From Streptomyces chartreusis NRRL 3882 (GTDB lineage: Bacteria; Actinomycetota; Actinomycetes; Streptomycetales; Streptomycetaceae), in NCBI RefSeq assembly GCF_900236475.1, contig NZ_LT963352.1, positions 4,170,501 through 4,234,500 on the forward strand: a stretch of DNA of 64,000 nucleotides, given 5' to 3'. Position numbers and translations under genes: made by a program. Each line of letters opens with the position of its first letter. Positions within the stretch are counted from its first letter, which is position 1. Shown here piece by piece: positions 46,261 to 55,172 of this stretch. The notes under the pieces were generated by a model. It made no database searches. It was given only the letters and a program-made list of their open reading frames with translations, and was not told the origin of the DNA.

Positions 46261-47667
46261 TTGCGCAAGCGCACCCTCCTGCTGGCCGCCACGCTCACCA
46301 CCGGCCTGCTCACCACCACCCCCGCCACCGCCGCGCCCTCCGGTCTCGCCGGGGACTTCAACGGCGACGGATACCGGGACATCGCGGCCGGCGCCGCGTG
46401 CACCAGCGTCGGCTCGGCCTCCTGCGCCGGCGCGGTCGTCGTGCTGTACGGCTCGGCGTCCGGGGTCTCGGCCACCCGCAAGGCCGTCATCACCCAGAAC
46501 TCCACGGGCGTGCCCGGCACCGCCGAGCCGGGCGACCTGTTCGGCGCCTCCCTGGCCACCGGCGACCTGGACAAGGACGGCTACTCCGACCTCGTCGTCG
46601 GCGCCACCGGCGAGAGCATCGGCGACCGCGACAGCGTCGGCTCCGGCACGGTCCTGTGGGGTGGCAAGTCCGGCCTGTCCGGCGGCAAGGGCCTGCCGCA
46701 GCCGACCACGCTCTCCGAATACGGCGGCTTCTCCCAGGGCATCGCCACCGGCGACTTCGACGCTGACGGCGACACCGACGTCACGCTCACCGGCCAGAGC
46801 CACACCCGCCTCTACCAGGGCCCCTTCACCCGCACCGGCGGACCGCTGACCCACTCCCGCGTCGGCGAGCTCGGCACCACGTACGAGGTGATCGCGGGCG
46901 ACCTCACCGGCGACGGCGCGGCCGAGCGCGTCTACCCGTTCACCGTCGACGGCGACTCCGGCGGCGAGATCCTCTACTTCCGCTGGACCGGCACGACGTA
47001 CAAGATGGCCGAGCTGGCGAACGCCGACGGCACCCAGGGCGCGATCGGCGACATCAACCGCGACGGGTACGGCGACCTCGTCCTCGGCGATTCCACGGAC
47101 CCGTACGACCTCAAGCCCGGCGGCCACAAGGGCGGCCAGATCACCGTCTGGTACGGCGGCCCGAACGGCCCCGACCCGGCGCAGCAGCCGACCGTCGTCC
47201 ACCAGGACACCCCGGGCGTGCCCGGCGCGGGCGAGCCGGACGACGGTTTCGGCACGTCGGTGAGCACCGGCGACATCAACGGCGACGGGTACGCCGACGT
47301 CGTGGTCGCCGCCCCGGGCGAGGACGTCGGCTCGGCGAAGGACGCCGGCTCGGTGACCGTGCTGTTCGGCTCCGCCTCCGGCCTGAGGACCGGCAGCGGC
47401 GTGAAGTCGTACACCCAGGACACCGCCGGTGTGCCCGGCTCCGCGGAGTCCTGGGACCACTTCGGGTCCGCGGTCGACCTGACCGACGTGACGAAGGACG
47501 GCAGGGCGGACCTGGCCGTCGGCGTCGACGGTGAGAACTCCACGGGCGGCCTGTGGACCCTGCGCGGCTCCGCCTCCGGCCTGACCACCAGCGGCGCGCA
47601 GGGCATCACCACCAGCGCCGTCGCCCTCAAGGCCGGAGCCAACTTCGGCTCCGCAATCGCCCAGTGA
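46261..47667 (+). CDS. Secreted FG-GAP/VCBS beta-propeller protein 1
   Basis: A 468-residue exported protein. TTG start with GGAG ahead; signal peptide RKRTLLLAATLTTGLLTTTP ending ATAAP. About seven FG-GAP repeats follow, marked by calcium loops DFNGDGYRDIAAG, DLDKDGYSDLVVG, DFDADGDTDVTLT, DINRDGYGDLVLG, DINGDGYADVVVA and DVTKDGRADLAVG, as in the integrin alpha propeller. Such proteins bind ligands or sugars on the surface; ligand unknown. First intact member of a same-strand array. Confidence 0.9.
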   Translation: MRKRTLLLAATLTTGLLTTTPATAAPSGLAGDFNGDGYRDIAAGAACTSVGSASCAGAVVVLYGSASGVSATRKAVITQNSTGVPGTAEPGDLFGASLATGDLDKDGYSDLVVGATGESIGDRDSVGSGTVLWGGKSGLSGGKGLPQPTTLSEYGGFSQGIATGDFDADGDTDVTLTGQSHTRLYQGPFTRTGGPLTHSRVGELGTTYEVIAGDLTGDGAAERVYPFTVDGDSGGEILYFRWTGTTYKMAELANADGTQGAIGDINRDGYGDLVLGDSTDPYDLKPGGHKGGQITVWYGGPNGPDPAQQPTVVHQDTPGVPGAGEPDDGFGTSVSTGDINGDGYADVVVAAPGEDVGSAKDAGSVTVLFGSASGLRTGSGVKSYTQDTAGVPGSAESWDHFGSAVDLTDVTKDGRADLAVGVDGENSTGGLWTLRGSASGLTTSGAQGITTSAVALKAGANFGSAIAQ

Positions 47668-47702
47668 CACCCCGTCGACCCACCCGTGAGGCACGTACCG
47701 CC

Positions 47703-49127
47703 ATGCGCACCCGTATCACCGCCGCCGTCCTCGCGGCGGCCCTGACCCCGCTCGCCCTCACTCTCTCCGCCCCCGGCGCGCACGCCGCGACGCCCGCCGC
47801 CCCCTACGACTTCAACGGCGACGGCCGCGCCGACCTCGCGATCGGCTCGCCGGGCGCCACCGTCGCCGGGCAGGCGAGGGCCGGTGCCGTGTCGGTGGTC
47901 TACGGCAGCACCAGCGGGCCCAAGAGCTCCACGCGCACCCTCCTGACCCAGAACACGGCCGGCGTGCCCGGCGCCGCCGAGGCCGACGACGCCTTCGGCT
48001 CCGCCCTCGCCTCCGCCGACCTGAACACCGACGGCTACGCCGACCTGCTGGTCGGCACGCCCGGTGAGGACGGCAGCGACAGCAACGACGGCACGGTCAC
48101 CATCGTCTGGGGCGGGAAGTCCGGCCTGTCGGGCGCCCGTTCGCTGTTCAGTTTCTTCAGCACCGACTACGACCGGTACGGCCAGTCCCTGGCCGCGGGC
48201 GACTTCGACGGCGACGGTGACGCGGACGTCGCGGTCGGCTCCACCGGCCCGGTCACCCTCTCCCTCGTGGCGGGCCCGATCACCAGGACGAGCGCGTCGA
48301 ACGGCGGTTCGGGCTCGGGCAACGACTGGTGGTCCTCCGCGACCGGCGTCACGCACCTCTCCTCCGGCGACGTCACCGGCGACGGCCGGCCCCGGGTGGT
48401 CCTGCACGGCCGCGCCGTGAACACCGGCGCCGCGACCACCGCCCTCGCCGACCTGAAGATCGGCAACTACGTCGACTGGCTCCAGCGCCTGCCCGCCGGG
48501 TCCGTCTCCGCCGTGGGCGACATCGACGGCGACGGCCACGACGACATCGCCGTGGGCAACGACCGGGAGCCGTCCGCCGACCCGGAGGGCGCCCTCGGCG
48601 GCCGGGTCACCGTCGTCTACGGCGGACCCGACGGCCGCGACACCGGCCGCGCCCCGCTCGTCCTCACCCAGGACACCGCCGGGGTGCCCGGCGCCGCCGA
48701 GAAGGGCGACCGCTTCGGCAGCGACGTCTCCCTCGGCGACATCAACGGCGACGGATTCGCCGACCTGGCGATCGGCGCCGCGGGCGAGAACGCCGCCGCC
48801 GGTGCCGTCACCGTGCTGTACGGCTCGGCGTCCGGCCTCACCACCAAGAACGCGGCGTCGTACAGCCAGAACACCGCGGGCGTGCCCGGCGGGTCGGAGA
48901 AGGGCGACCGCTTCGGCGAGCGCGTCACGCTCACCGACCACACCGGCGACCGCCGCGCCGACCTGTCCGTCTCCGCGCCGGGCGAGAACGCCGGCGACGG
49001 CGCGGTCTGGTCCCTGCGCGCCACCGCCACCGGCCCGACGGCCACCGGCTCCGTCAGCTTCGGCCCGGGCACGACCGGCGTCTCCACGGCCGGCGCGCCG
49101 GCCTACGGCACCGCACTCAACTCCTGA
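47703..49127 (+). CDS. Secreted FG-GAP/VCBS beta-propeller protein 2
   Basis: A 474-residue paralogue 35 bases after the previous gene. Signal peptide MRTRITAAVLAAALTPLALT, cleaved near AHAA. Blades carry DFNGDGRADLAIG, DLNTDGYADLLVG, DFDGDGDADVAVG, DIDGDGHDDIAVG, DINGDGFADLAIG and a variant DHTGDRRADLSVS. No catalytic domain. Confidence 0.9.
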   Translation: MRTRITAAVLAAALTPLALTLSAPGAHAATPAAPYDFNGDGRADLAIGSPGATVAGQARAGAVSVVYGSTSGPKSSTRTLLTQNTAGVPGAAEADDAFGSALASADLNTDGYADLLVGTPGEDGSDSNDGTVTIVWGGKSGLSGARSLFSFFSTDYDRYGQSLAAGDFDGDGDADVAVGSTGPVTLSLVAGPITRTSASNGGSGSGNDWWSSATGVTHLSSGDVTGDGRPRVVLHGRAVNTGAATTALADLKIGNYVDWLQRLPAGSVSAVGDIDGDGHDDIAVGNDREPSADPEGALGGRVTVVYGGPDGRDTGRAPLVLTQDTAGVPGAAEKGDRFGSDVSLGDINGDGFADLAIGAAGENAAAGAVTVLYGSASGLTTKNAASYSQNTAGVPGGSEKGDRFGERVTLTDHTGDRRADLSVSAPGENAGDGAVWSLRATATGPTATGSVSFGPGTTGVSTAGAPAYGTALNS

Positions 49128-49153
49128 TCACCCGACTCCCAGGGACTCCACAG

Positions 49154-50608
49154 ATGCGCAAGCGCACCCTCCTCCTGGCCACGGCCACGGTCCTCAGCAC
49201 CGGCCTGCTCACGGCCCTGCCCGCGACGGCGGCCACCGCCGCGCCCGCCACCGGCCCGACCGCCGACTTCAACGGCGACGGCTACGGCGACGTCGCCTTC
49301 GCCGCCCCGTACGCCAAGGTCGACGGCCAGGGCATGGCCGGATACGTCGCCGTGGTCTACGGCGGCGCCACCGGCCTGGACCCGGCCAAGCGGACGGTGG
49401 TCAGCCAGAACACCGCCGGTGTGCCCGGTGCCGCCGAGGCCGAGGACACCTTCGGCGACGCGCTCGCGGTGGCGGACCTCAACGGCGACGGCTACACCGA
49501 CCTCGCGGTCGGCTCCTCCGGCGAGGACGTCGGCACGGACGACGACGGCGGCTCCGTCACCGTCCTGTGGGGCTCGGCGGGCGGCCTGAAGAACGGCACC
49601 ACGGTGAAGGACCCGGCGGTCTCCGGGCACGACCACTGGGGCCGGCTGCTGACCGCGGGCGACTTCGACGGCGACGGCAAGGCGGACCTGGCCGTCGGCA
49701 CCGGCTCGTCCCACGTCTACGTCGTGCGCGGCCCGTTCACCACCACCGGCACCAGCGGCACCGCGCAGAAGATCAGCACCCCGGAGACGGCGTACAGCGT
49801 CGACGCCATGGACGCGGGCGACACCAACGCCGACGGCAGGTCGGACCTGGTCCTCACCTACCGCGTCCGGCTCAACGAGGACGAGACGGGCAGCTGGTCC
49901 AAGGGCGTCGCCTACCTCGGCTCCCCCACCGGCCCGGACACCTCGGTCCCCCGCCCCCTGAACGGCGGCACCTCCCTCGCCCTCGGCGACATCGACGGCG
50001 ACGGCTACGACGAGATCGCCCTCGGCAACGTCTTCTCGAAGGAGGACGACCACAGCGGCAGCCTCGGCGGGCAGGTCGTCGTCATCCGCGGCTCCGAGGG
50101 CGGCCCGGTCAACGGCGACGCGCCCATGGCCGAGCTCACCCAGGACTCCGAGGGCGTGCCCGGCGCGGACGAGGCGAACGACGGCTTCGGCGGTGCGGTC
50201 TCCATCGGCGACGCCAACGGCGACGGCTACGGCGACCTCGCCATCGGCGTCGTCTTCGAGGACGTCGGCACCACCGAGGACACCGGTGCCACGATCCTGA
50301 TGAACGGCTCGGCCTCCGGCGTCTCGCGCACCGGCGCCCGCACCTTCACCCAGGCCACCGCCGGTGTCCCGGGCTCGGCCGAGGCCATGGACTACTTCGG
50401 CTCCGACGTCCTGCTGGCCGACGTCACCAAGGACGGCCACGCCGAGTTCACGATCACCGCCGGCTTCGAGGACGAGGGCATCGGAGCGATCACGACGCTG
50501 CGCGGCTCGGCCACCGGCCCCGTCACCGACGGCGCCCGCTCCTTCGGCCCGGGCAGCCTCGGCCAGACCCGCTCCTACGGCGCCTTCGGCACCGGCCTCA
50601 TCGGCTGA
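49154..50608 (+). CDS. Secreted FG-GAP/VCBS beta-propeller protein 3
   Basis: A 484-residue paralogue 26 bases after gene 2. Signal peptide MRKRTLLLATATVLSTGLLT is nearly the same as in protein 1, evidence of recent duplication. Blades include DFNGDGYGDVAFA, DLNGDGYTDLAVG, DFDGDGKADLAVG, DTNADGRSDLVLT, DIDGDGYDEIALG, DANGDGYGDLAIG and DVTKDGHAEFTIT. Confidence 0.9.
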   Translation: MRKRTLLLATATVLSTGLLTALPATAATAAPATGPTADFNGDGYGDVAFAAPYAKVDGQGMAGYVAVVYGGATGLDPAKRTVVSQNTAGVPGAAEAEDTFGDALAVADLNGDGYTDLAVGSSGEDVGTDDDGGSVTVLWGSAGGLKNGTTVKDPAVSGHDHWGRLLTAGDFDGDGKADLAVGTGSSHVYVVRGPFTTTGTSGTAQKISTPETAYSVDAMDAGDTNADGRSDLVLTYRVRLNEDETGSWSKGVAYLGSPTGPDTSVPRPLNGGTSLALGDIDGDGYDEIALGNVFSKEDDHSGSLGGQVVVIRGSEGGPVNGDAPMAELTQDSEGVPGADEANDGFGGAVSIGDANGDGYGDLAIGVVFEDVGTTEDTGATILMNGSASGVSRTGARTFTQATAGVPGSAEAMDYFGSDVLLADVTKDGHAEFTITAGFEDEGIGAITTLRGSATGPVTDGARSFGPGSLGQTRSYGAFGTGLIG

Positions 50609-50625
50609 CGAACCAGGGAGAGCCC

Positions 50626-51978
50626 ATGCGCAGACCCACCACGACCGCCCTGGTCGCCGCCCTGCTGGCGACCGGCGTCACCCCGGTGTTCCTCTCCGGC
50701 CCGGCCTCCGCGGCGGTGGCCAGGCACTATGACGACTTCAACGGCGACGGCCGCCGCGACCTCGCCTACGGCGGCTACGACGACGTCGACCGCGAGGGCG
50801 GCACGATCACCGTCGTGTACGCCACCGCCACCGGCCTCGACACCGCCCACCCCAGGTACCTCCACCAGGACAGCGCCGGCGTCCCCGGGTCCGGCGAGGA
50901 GGACGACCAGTTCGGCGCGTCCCTCGCGAGCGCCGACCTGAACAAGGACGGCTACGCGGACCTCGTCGTCGGCAACCCCACCGAGCACGTGGGCAGCGCC
51001 GACTACCGCGGGACGGTCACCGTCCTGTGGGGTTCCAAGTCGGGCCTGTCGGGCGGCACCAACCTCACGCCGGCCGGCGGCGCGGTCGGCCACTTCGGCC
51101 GTGACCTGGCGACCGGCGACTTCACCGGCGACGGCTCCCCCGACCTGGCCGTGATCGGCGGCGAGGAGGCGTGGCTGTACCGGGGCCCCTTCACCAAGTC
51201 GGGCACGACCGGGAAGGTCAGCAAGATCGACAAGGGGTCCGGCGGCTGGTACTCCTCCGCTCTCGCGGCCGGAAAGGTCGACGGGGACGCAAGGACGGAC
51301 CTGGTGGTGATCGGCACCGAGATCACCGGCAGTGACATCCGCGAACGCGCCTGGTTCCTGAAGGGCACGTCCTCCGGCCTCGCCTCGGGCGCGTCCAGGA
51401 CCCTCAGCGACCGGCAGGAGGGCCTCTACCCGAGCCCGGTCATCGGCGACTTCGACAAGAACGGCTACGGCGACATCGCCCTCGGCCTGCCCGACAAGGA
51501 CAACGGCAGGGGCGCGGTCACGATCTGGCGCGGCACGTCGTCCGGCCCGAGCGGCTCGGTCACGTTCACCCAGGCCACCTCGGGCGTCTCCGGCAGCCCG
51601 GAGGCCGGCGACGACTTCGGCTACGCGATCTCGGCCGCCGACACCAACGGCGACGGCTACGCCGACCTCGCGGTCGGCGTGCCGCACGAGGACGTCGACG
51701 GCCGGGAGGACCAGGGCGGTGTCCACGTCTTCCGCGGCGGCTCCGGCGGCCTCAGTGGCTCCCGCTCGTCCTGGATCGCCCAGACGGTGCTGGGCCCGGC
51801 CGACTCCCACGCCGCCTTCGGCTACACCCTCCGCCTGCGCGACCTGACCGCCGACGGCCGCGCCGACCTGGCCGTGGGCGCGGCGAGCGGCGCGCTGCTG
51901 ATGCCGGGCACGGGCACGGCACCGACGAAGACCGGCGCGACCGTCCTGCCCGACCTGGGCGGGGCGCTTCCCGACTGA
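50626..51978 (+). CDS. Secreted FG-GAP/VCBS beta-propeller protein 4
   Basis: A 450-residue paralogue 17 bases after gene 3, with GGGAGA just ahead of the ATG. Signal peptide MRRPTTTALVAALLATGVTP ending near ASAA. Blades include DFNGDGRRDLAYG, DLNKDGYADLVVG, DFTGDGSPDLAVI, DFDKNGYGDIALG, DTNGDGYADLAVG and DLTADGRADLAVG. Close spacing of all four genes indicates one transcript. Confidence 0.9.
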   Translation: MRRPTTTALVAALLATGVTPVFLSGPASAAVARHYDDFNGDGRRDLAYGGYDDVDREGGTITVVYATATGLDTAHPRYLHQDSAGVPGSGEEDDQFGASLASADLNKDGYADLVVGNPTEHVGSADYRGTVTVLWGSKSGLSGGTNLTPAGGAVGHFGRDLATGDFTGDGSPDLAVIGGEEAWLYRGPFTKSGTTGKVSKIDKGSGGWYSSALAAGKVDGDARTDLVVIGTEITGSDIRERAWFLKGTSSGLASGASRTLSDRQEGLYPSPVIGDFDKNGYGDIALGLPDKDNGRGAVTIWRGTSSGPSGSVTFTQATSGVSGSPEAGDDFGYAISAADTNGDGYADLAVGVPHEDVDGREDQGGVHVFRGGSGGLSGSRSSWIAQTVLGPADSHAAFGYTLRLRDLTADGRADLAVGAASGALLMPGTGTAPTKTGATVLPDLGGALPD

Positions 51979-52133
51979 CGCCGGGCCCGCCGACCGCTCC
52001 GGCGCGTCCGTACGGGCGTGCCGAGCCGACGCCCCGCCGAGGGCCGAAGCCAAGCCCGCACGGCCGAACCCTTACAACCCACGGACAACAGAACGGCCTT
52101 ACCCCCTAAGGGATGTCACAGCTCGGCCGCAAA

Positions 52134-52159
52134 GCCGGGCCCGGAAGCCCGGGCCCGGC
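52134..52159 (+). terminator. GC-rich hairpin after the FG-GAP array
   Basis: GCCGGGCCCGG and CCGGGCCCGGC form an 11-bp stem around a four-base loop, 155 bases past the last FG-GAP gene and 35 bases before the next gene start. It may end the array transcript or lie in the leader of the Yip1-like gene. Confidence 0.5.
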
Positions 52160-52193
52160 ACGCCACCGCCCGGGACCAGGTACGTTCGAAGAC

Positions 52194-53129
52194 GTGGCTG
52201 GATTCAGGATCGGACGCGGCCGGAACAACGGCGCTCCTCAGACGCGACCGCAAAACCCTCCGTACGGGCAGCAGACGCCGCAGGGACCGTCGTACGGCTA
52301 CCCGCCGGCGCCGCAGCCGTACCCGCAGCAGCAGCCGCCGTACGGCAACGGCGGCGGCCCCACCTGGCCGCAGCCGAACGCCGGGCGGCCGGGCGGCGGC
52401 TACGGCGACCAGGGCGAGCCGGAGTACTTCGGCGACGGCGCGTACCCGCCCGGCCCCCAGGGCCCGCACGACCCGTACGCGGCGAACAACCCGGGCCACA
52501 CCCAGGCCTTCTCGGTCGGCGAGGACCCCTACACCCAGGGCGACACCTACCGCGCCGGCTCGGCCGCCGCGCCGTCCGGCCCGGTCGGCCCGCGCCTGCA
52601 CTGGAAGGCCCTGCTGAGGGGCATCGTCCTCGCCCCCAACCAGACCTTCCTCCAGATGCGGGACTACACGATGTGGGGTCCGGCCCTCATCGTCACGTTC
52701 CTCTACGGGCTGCTCGCCGTCTTCGGCTTCGACGGCGCCCGCAAGGATGCGATAAACGCCACACTCTCGAACGCCATCCCCATCGTCCTGACGACGGCGG
52801 TCGCGATGGTGCTCAGCGCGTTCATCCTGGGCGTGGTCACCCACACGCTGGCCCGCCAGCTCGGCGGCGACGGTGCCTGGCAGCCCACGGTCGGCCTGTC
52901 CATGCTGATCATGTCCATCACGGACGCACCCCGCCTGGTCTTCGCCATGTTCGCCGGCGGCAACGCGACGTTCGTGCAGCTGCTGGGCTGGGCCACCTGG
53001 ATCGCGGGCGGCGCGCTGCTGACCCTCATGGTCGGCCGCTCCCACGACCTGCCCTGGCCGAAGGCGCTGGGCGCGTCGGCGATCCAGCTGATCGCCCTGC
53101 TGTCGATCGTGAAGCTGGGCACGGTCTGA
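52194..53129 (+). CDS. Yip1-family membrane protein
   Basis: A 311-residue protein. The first 115 residues are a disordered Pro/Tyr/Gln/Gly-rich region (PYGQQTPQG, PQPYPQQQPPYGNGG), followed by five membrane helices of the Yip1 domain (from FLQMRDYTMWGPALIVTFLY to the end). The GTG at 52194 opens the conserved VAGFRIGRGR; an ATG at 52113 would add 27 residues over the hairpin. Role unknown; membrane organisation is suggested by the family only. A terminator follows. Confidence 0.85.
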   Translation: MAGFRIGRGRNNGAPQTRPQNPPYGQQTPQGPSYGYPPAPQPYPQQQPPYGNGGGPTWPQPNAGRPGGGYGDQGEPEYFGDGAYPPGPQGPHDPYAANNPGHTQAFSVGEDPYTQGDTYRAGSAAAPSGPVGPRLHWKALLRGIVLAPNQTFLQMRDYTMWGPALIVTFLYGLLAVFGFDGARKDAINATLSNAIPIVLTTAVAMVLSAFILGVVTHTLARQLGGDGAWQPTVGLSMLIMSITDAPRLVFAMFAGGNATFVQLLGWATWIAGGALLTLMVGRSHDLPWPKALGASAIQLIALLSIVKLGTV

Positions 53130-53146
53130 GGCTGCGCGCCTACGAG

Positions 53147-53173
53147 AAAGGGGCTCCCTCGGGAGCCCCTTTT
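53147..53173. terminator. Bidirectional terminator between Yip1-like and phosphoribosyltransferase genes
   Basis: AAAGGGGCTCCC/GGGAGCCCCTTT with a three-base loop and a U-rich end, 18 bases past the Yip1-like stop and 13 bases before the convergent gene's stop codon. Confidence 0.93.
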
Positions 53174-53185
53174 CCTTGGCGACAC

Positions 53186-53683
53186 TCAGGCGTCGAGCAC
53201 CTGGTCGGCCCGCCGCACCACCGGCGGCTCCACCGACCACGGGAAGTTGATCCACTCATCGGTCCGCTTCCACACGTATTCGCACTTCACCAGCGACTGG
53301 GACTTCTCGTAGACCACGGCGCTGCGCACCTCGGCGACGGTGTCGAGGCAGAAGTCACGCACCAGCTTGAGCGTCTTGCCGGTGTCGGCGACGTCGTCGG
53401 TGATCAGCACCTTCTTCTCGGAGAAGTCGATCACGTTGGGGACGGGAGCGAGCATGACGGGCATCTCCAGCGTCGTCCCCACGCCCGTGTAGAACTCCAC
53501 GTTCACCAGGTGGATGTTCTTGCAGTCGAGGGCGTAGGCGAGCCCGCCGGCCACGAAGACACCGCCACGGGCGATGCTGAGCACTATGTCGGGCTCGTAC
53601 CCGTCGTCGGCGATGGTCTGCGCGAGCTCGCGCACGGCGACGCCGAACTGCTCGTAGGTCAGGTTCTCCCGCACGTCACTCAT
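53186..53683 (-). CDS. Phosphoribosyltransferase
   Basis: A 165-residue type I PRTase. The PRPP motif is KVLITDDVADTGKTLKL near residues 92-107, with a Ser-Ile-Ala-Arg-Gly-Gly loop (VLSIARGGVFVAGGLAYAL) near 33. It resembles xanthine/hypoxanthine-guanine PRTases and may salvage purines, but the acceptor is not fixed by sequence. The ATG at 53683 fits the fold; the frame is open further upstream over dcd. It begins 11 bases after the dcd stop, so both nucleotide genes are likely cotranscribed. Confidence 0.92.
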   Translation of the reverse strand: MSDVRENLTYEQFGVAVRELAQTIADDGYEPDIVLSIARGGVFVAGGLAYALDCKNIHLVNVEFYTGVGTTLEMPVMLAPVPNVIDFSEKKVLITDDVADTGKTLKLVRDFCLDTVAEVRSAVVYEKSQSLVKCEYVWKRTDEWINFPWSVEPPVVRRADQVLDA

Positions 53684-53694
53684 GCTCCGGCCGC

Positions 53695-54270
53695 TCACAC
53701 CTGGGTCCGGTGGAAGTTGAGGAAGGACCGGGAGGCGGTCGGCCCCCGCTGCCCCTGGTACCGCGACCCGTACCGCTCGCTCCCGTACGGGAAGTCGGCG
53801 GGCGAGCTGAGCCGGAACATGCACAGCTGCCCGATCTTCATCCCAGGCCACAGCTTGATGGGCAGGGTGGCGAGGTTGGACAGCTCAAGGGTGACGTGCC
53901 CGCTGAACCCGGGGTCGATGAAGCCGGCCGTCGAATGCGTGACCAGCCCGAGCCGCCCCAGCGAGCTCTTCCCCTCCAGCCGGGAGGCGAGATCGTCGGG
54001 CAGCGAGATGACCTCGTACGTGCTGGCGAGGACGAACTCCCCGGGGTGCAGGATGAACGGCTCGTCCCCCTCCGGCTCGACGAGCCGGGTCAGATCGGCC
54101 TGCTCGATCGAGGGGTCGATGTGGGGGTACCGGTGGTTCTCGAACACCCGGAAGTAGCGGTCCAGCCGCACGTCGATGCTCGACGGCTGCACCATGGCGT
54201 CGTCATAGGGATCGATCCGCACGCGCCCGGCATCGATCTCGGCCCGGATGTCCTTGTCTGAGAGAAGCAC
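53695..54270 (-). CDS. dcd: dCTP deaminase
   Basis: Makes dUTP from dCTP for thymidylate synthesis; trimeric cytoplasmic enzyme. 191 residues, normal for the family. Seen are LSDKDIRAEIDAGRVRIDP, MVQPSSIDVRLDRYFRVF, LHPGEFVLASTYE, the nucleotide-binding LEGKSSLGRLGLVTHSTA and the catalytic glutamate region GFIDPGFSGHVTLEL. GTG start at 54270 (VLLSDKDI). If it is the bifunctional deaminase/dUTPase form the sequence does not show clearly. Confidence 0.96.
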   Translation of the reverse strand: MLLSDKDIRAEIDAGRVRIDPYDDAMVQPSSIDVRLDRYFRVFENHRYPHIDPSIEQADLTRLVEPEGDEPFILHPGEFVLASTYEVISLPDDLASRLEGKSSLGRLGLVTHSTAGFIDPGFSGHVTLELSNLATLPIKLWPGMKIGQLCMFRLSSPADFPYGSERYGSRYQGQRGPTASRSFLNFHRTQV

Positions 54271-54354
54271 GCCCCGAGGATACGCAAGGCGCGCGGAGCG
54301 ACCACAACCGGACGACTCCACGCGCCTGCCTGCGTGCTTCTGGCTGCCGTGCCG

Positions 54355-54513
54355 CTACCGCTTCTCGTAGCTCACGGGCACCACGCTCCTCAGCCGCGCA
54401 CATCGCGGGCACCGAAGCAGCCGGCCGGGGCCGAGCCGGTCGGCCTGCTGCATCGGGAACGAAGCGGTGGTGAACACGTGCCCATCCGCACAACGGACGA
54501 CGGTGCGCTCCAT
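54355..54513 (-). CDS. 52-residue zinc-ribbon-like protein
   Basis: A small protein starting MERTVVRCADGHVFTTASFP with two cysteine/histidine pairs, C8-x2-H11 and C39-x2-C42 (RLLRCPRCARLR), suitable for one zinc. The frame is open 210 bases further upstream but that part is arginine-rich and unlike a gene. Likely a conserved Streptomyces orphan; function unknown. Confidence 0.65.
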   Translation of the reverse strand: MERTVVRCADGHVFTTASFPMQQADRLGPGRLLRCPRCARLRSVVPVSYEKR

Positions 54514-54784
54514 CAAGTCCAAGAGTCCCTTCCCCAAGAGCCGCGTCGGGCTGCTGCTTGCCTGACGACAAAAGCCACGGTACGGGATCAAAGGGACGGC
54601 CCTCCAGGCGGCACTCCGGTCCCGCCCGGACCCTCGCCCACGCCCCCACCGTACGCCCCAACTCCGGTCACCCGCAGCCGCATCCCACCCCTGAAACGCC
54701 CTCAGGCCCCGCGGCATCAACACCGGGGGCCTGACATGAGGTAAAGTGGCGACCGTTCGGACACCGACTCGGTCGGCGTCTTAC

Positions 54785-54858
54785 GCGGGTGTAGTTTAAT
54801 GGTAGAACATCAGCTTCCCAAGCTGAGAGCGCGAGTTCGATTCTCGTCACCCGCTCCA
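54785..54858 (+). tRNA. tRNA-Gly (anticodon CCC)
   Basis: A full cloverleaf: seven-base acceptor stem GCGGGTG/CACCCGC, D arm with TAGTTTAATGGTAGAA, anticodon stem TCAGC/GCTGA with loop TTCCCAA (anticodon CCC), and T arm with GTTCGATTC. CCA is encoded at the 3' end. Confidence 0.97.
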
Positions 54859-54863
54859 TGATG

Positions 54864-54890
54864 AAACCCCAGGTCAGTGGCCTGGGGTTT
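54864..54890 (+). terminator. Terminator of tRNA-Gly
   Basis: AAACCCCAGG/CCTGGGGTTT stem with a seven-base loop, followed by a U-rich run, five bases past the tRNA. Confidence 0.93.
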
Positions 54891-55107
54891 GTTTATTTTC
54901 TAGTCCAATTCGGGGGTGTCGTGCCCCCCGCGTGCCCTAAGTCGAGACCAAAGGACCCACCCAGGGCCGTTCAGCTGCCGCTTCGAACGGCTCGACAGCC
55001 GCGCGTCCCAAATAGTGAGACGCTTTTCTTGTGACCTGCGTCACTAGTTGCTGCGGTGGGTGCGAAGTCGCCCTCGCAAAGCCGCAGTTCGCTGGGCTTG
55101 ACAGGCC
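54891..55107. other. Short gene-free region between tRNA-Gly and the fructan operon
   Basis: Relatively lower GC, no gene seen. tRNA 3' flanks are common integration sites, but no integrase or duplicated tRNA end is visible here. Confidence 0.4.
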
Positions 55108-55140
55108 AGAGGCTCCGCCCTCGCCGGGGCCGGAGCCTCT
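55108..55140 (-). terminator. Terminator of the fructan operon
   Basis: AGAGGCTCCG/CGGAGCCTCT stem with a GC-rich loop that can pair further, 32 bases past the stop codon of the exported GH32 gene. Confidence 0.85.
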
Positions 55141-55172
55141 GCATCATGGTGGCCCGTCGGCCGGGCCGACGG

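Noticed and set aside
48802..51978. 1058-codon plus-strand frame spanning three FG-GAP genes
   Set aside because: Only the part from 50626 has a signal peptide and FG-GAP repeats; upstream is an out-of-frame shadow of genes 2 and 3.
54785..55107. Integrative element attachment site at tRNA-Gly
   Set aside because: No integrase, no direct repeat of the tRNA 3' end was found within the window; the suspicion rests only on position.
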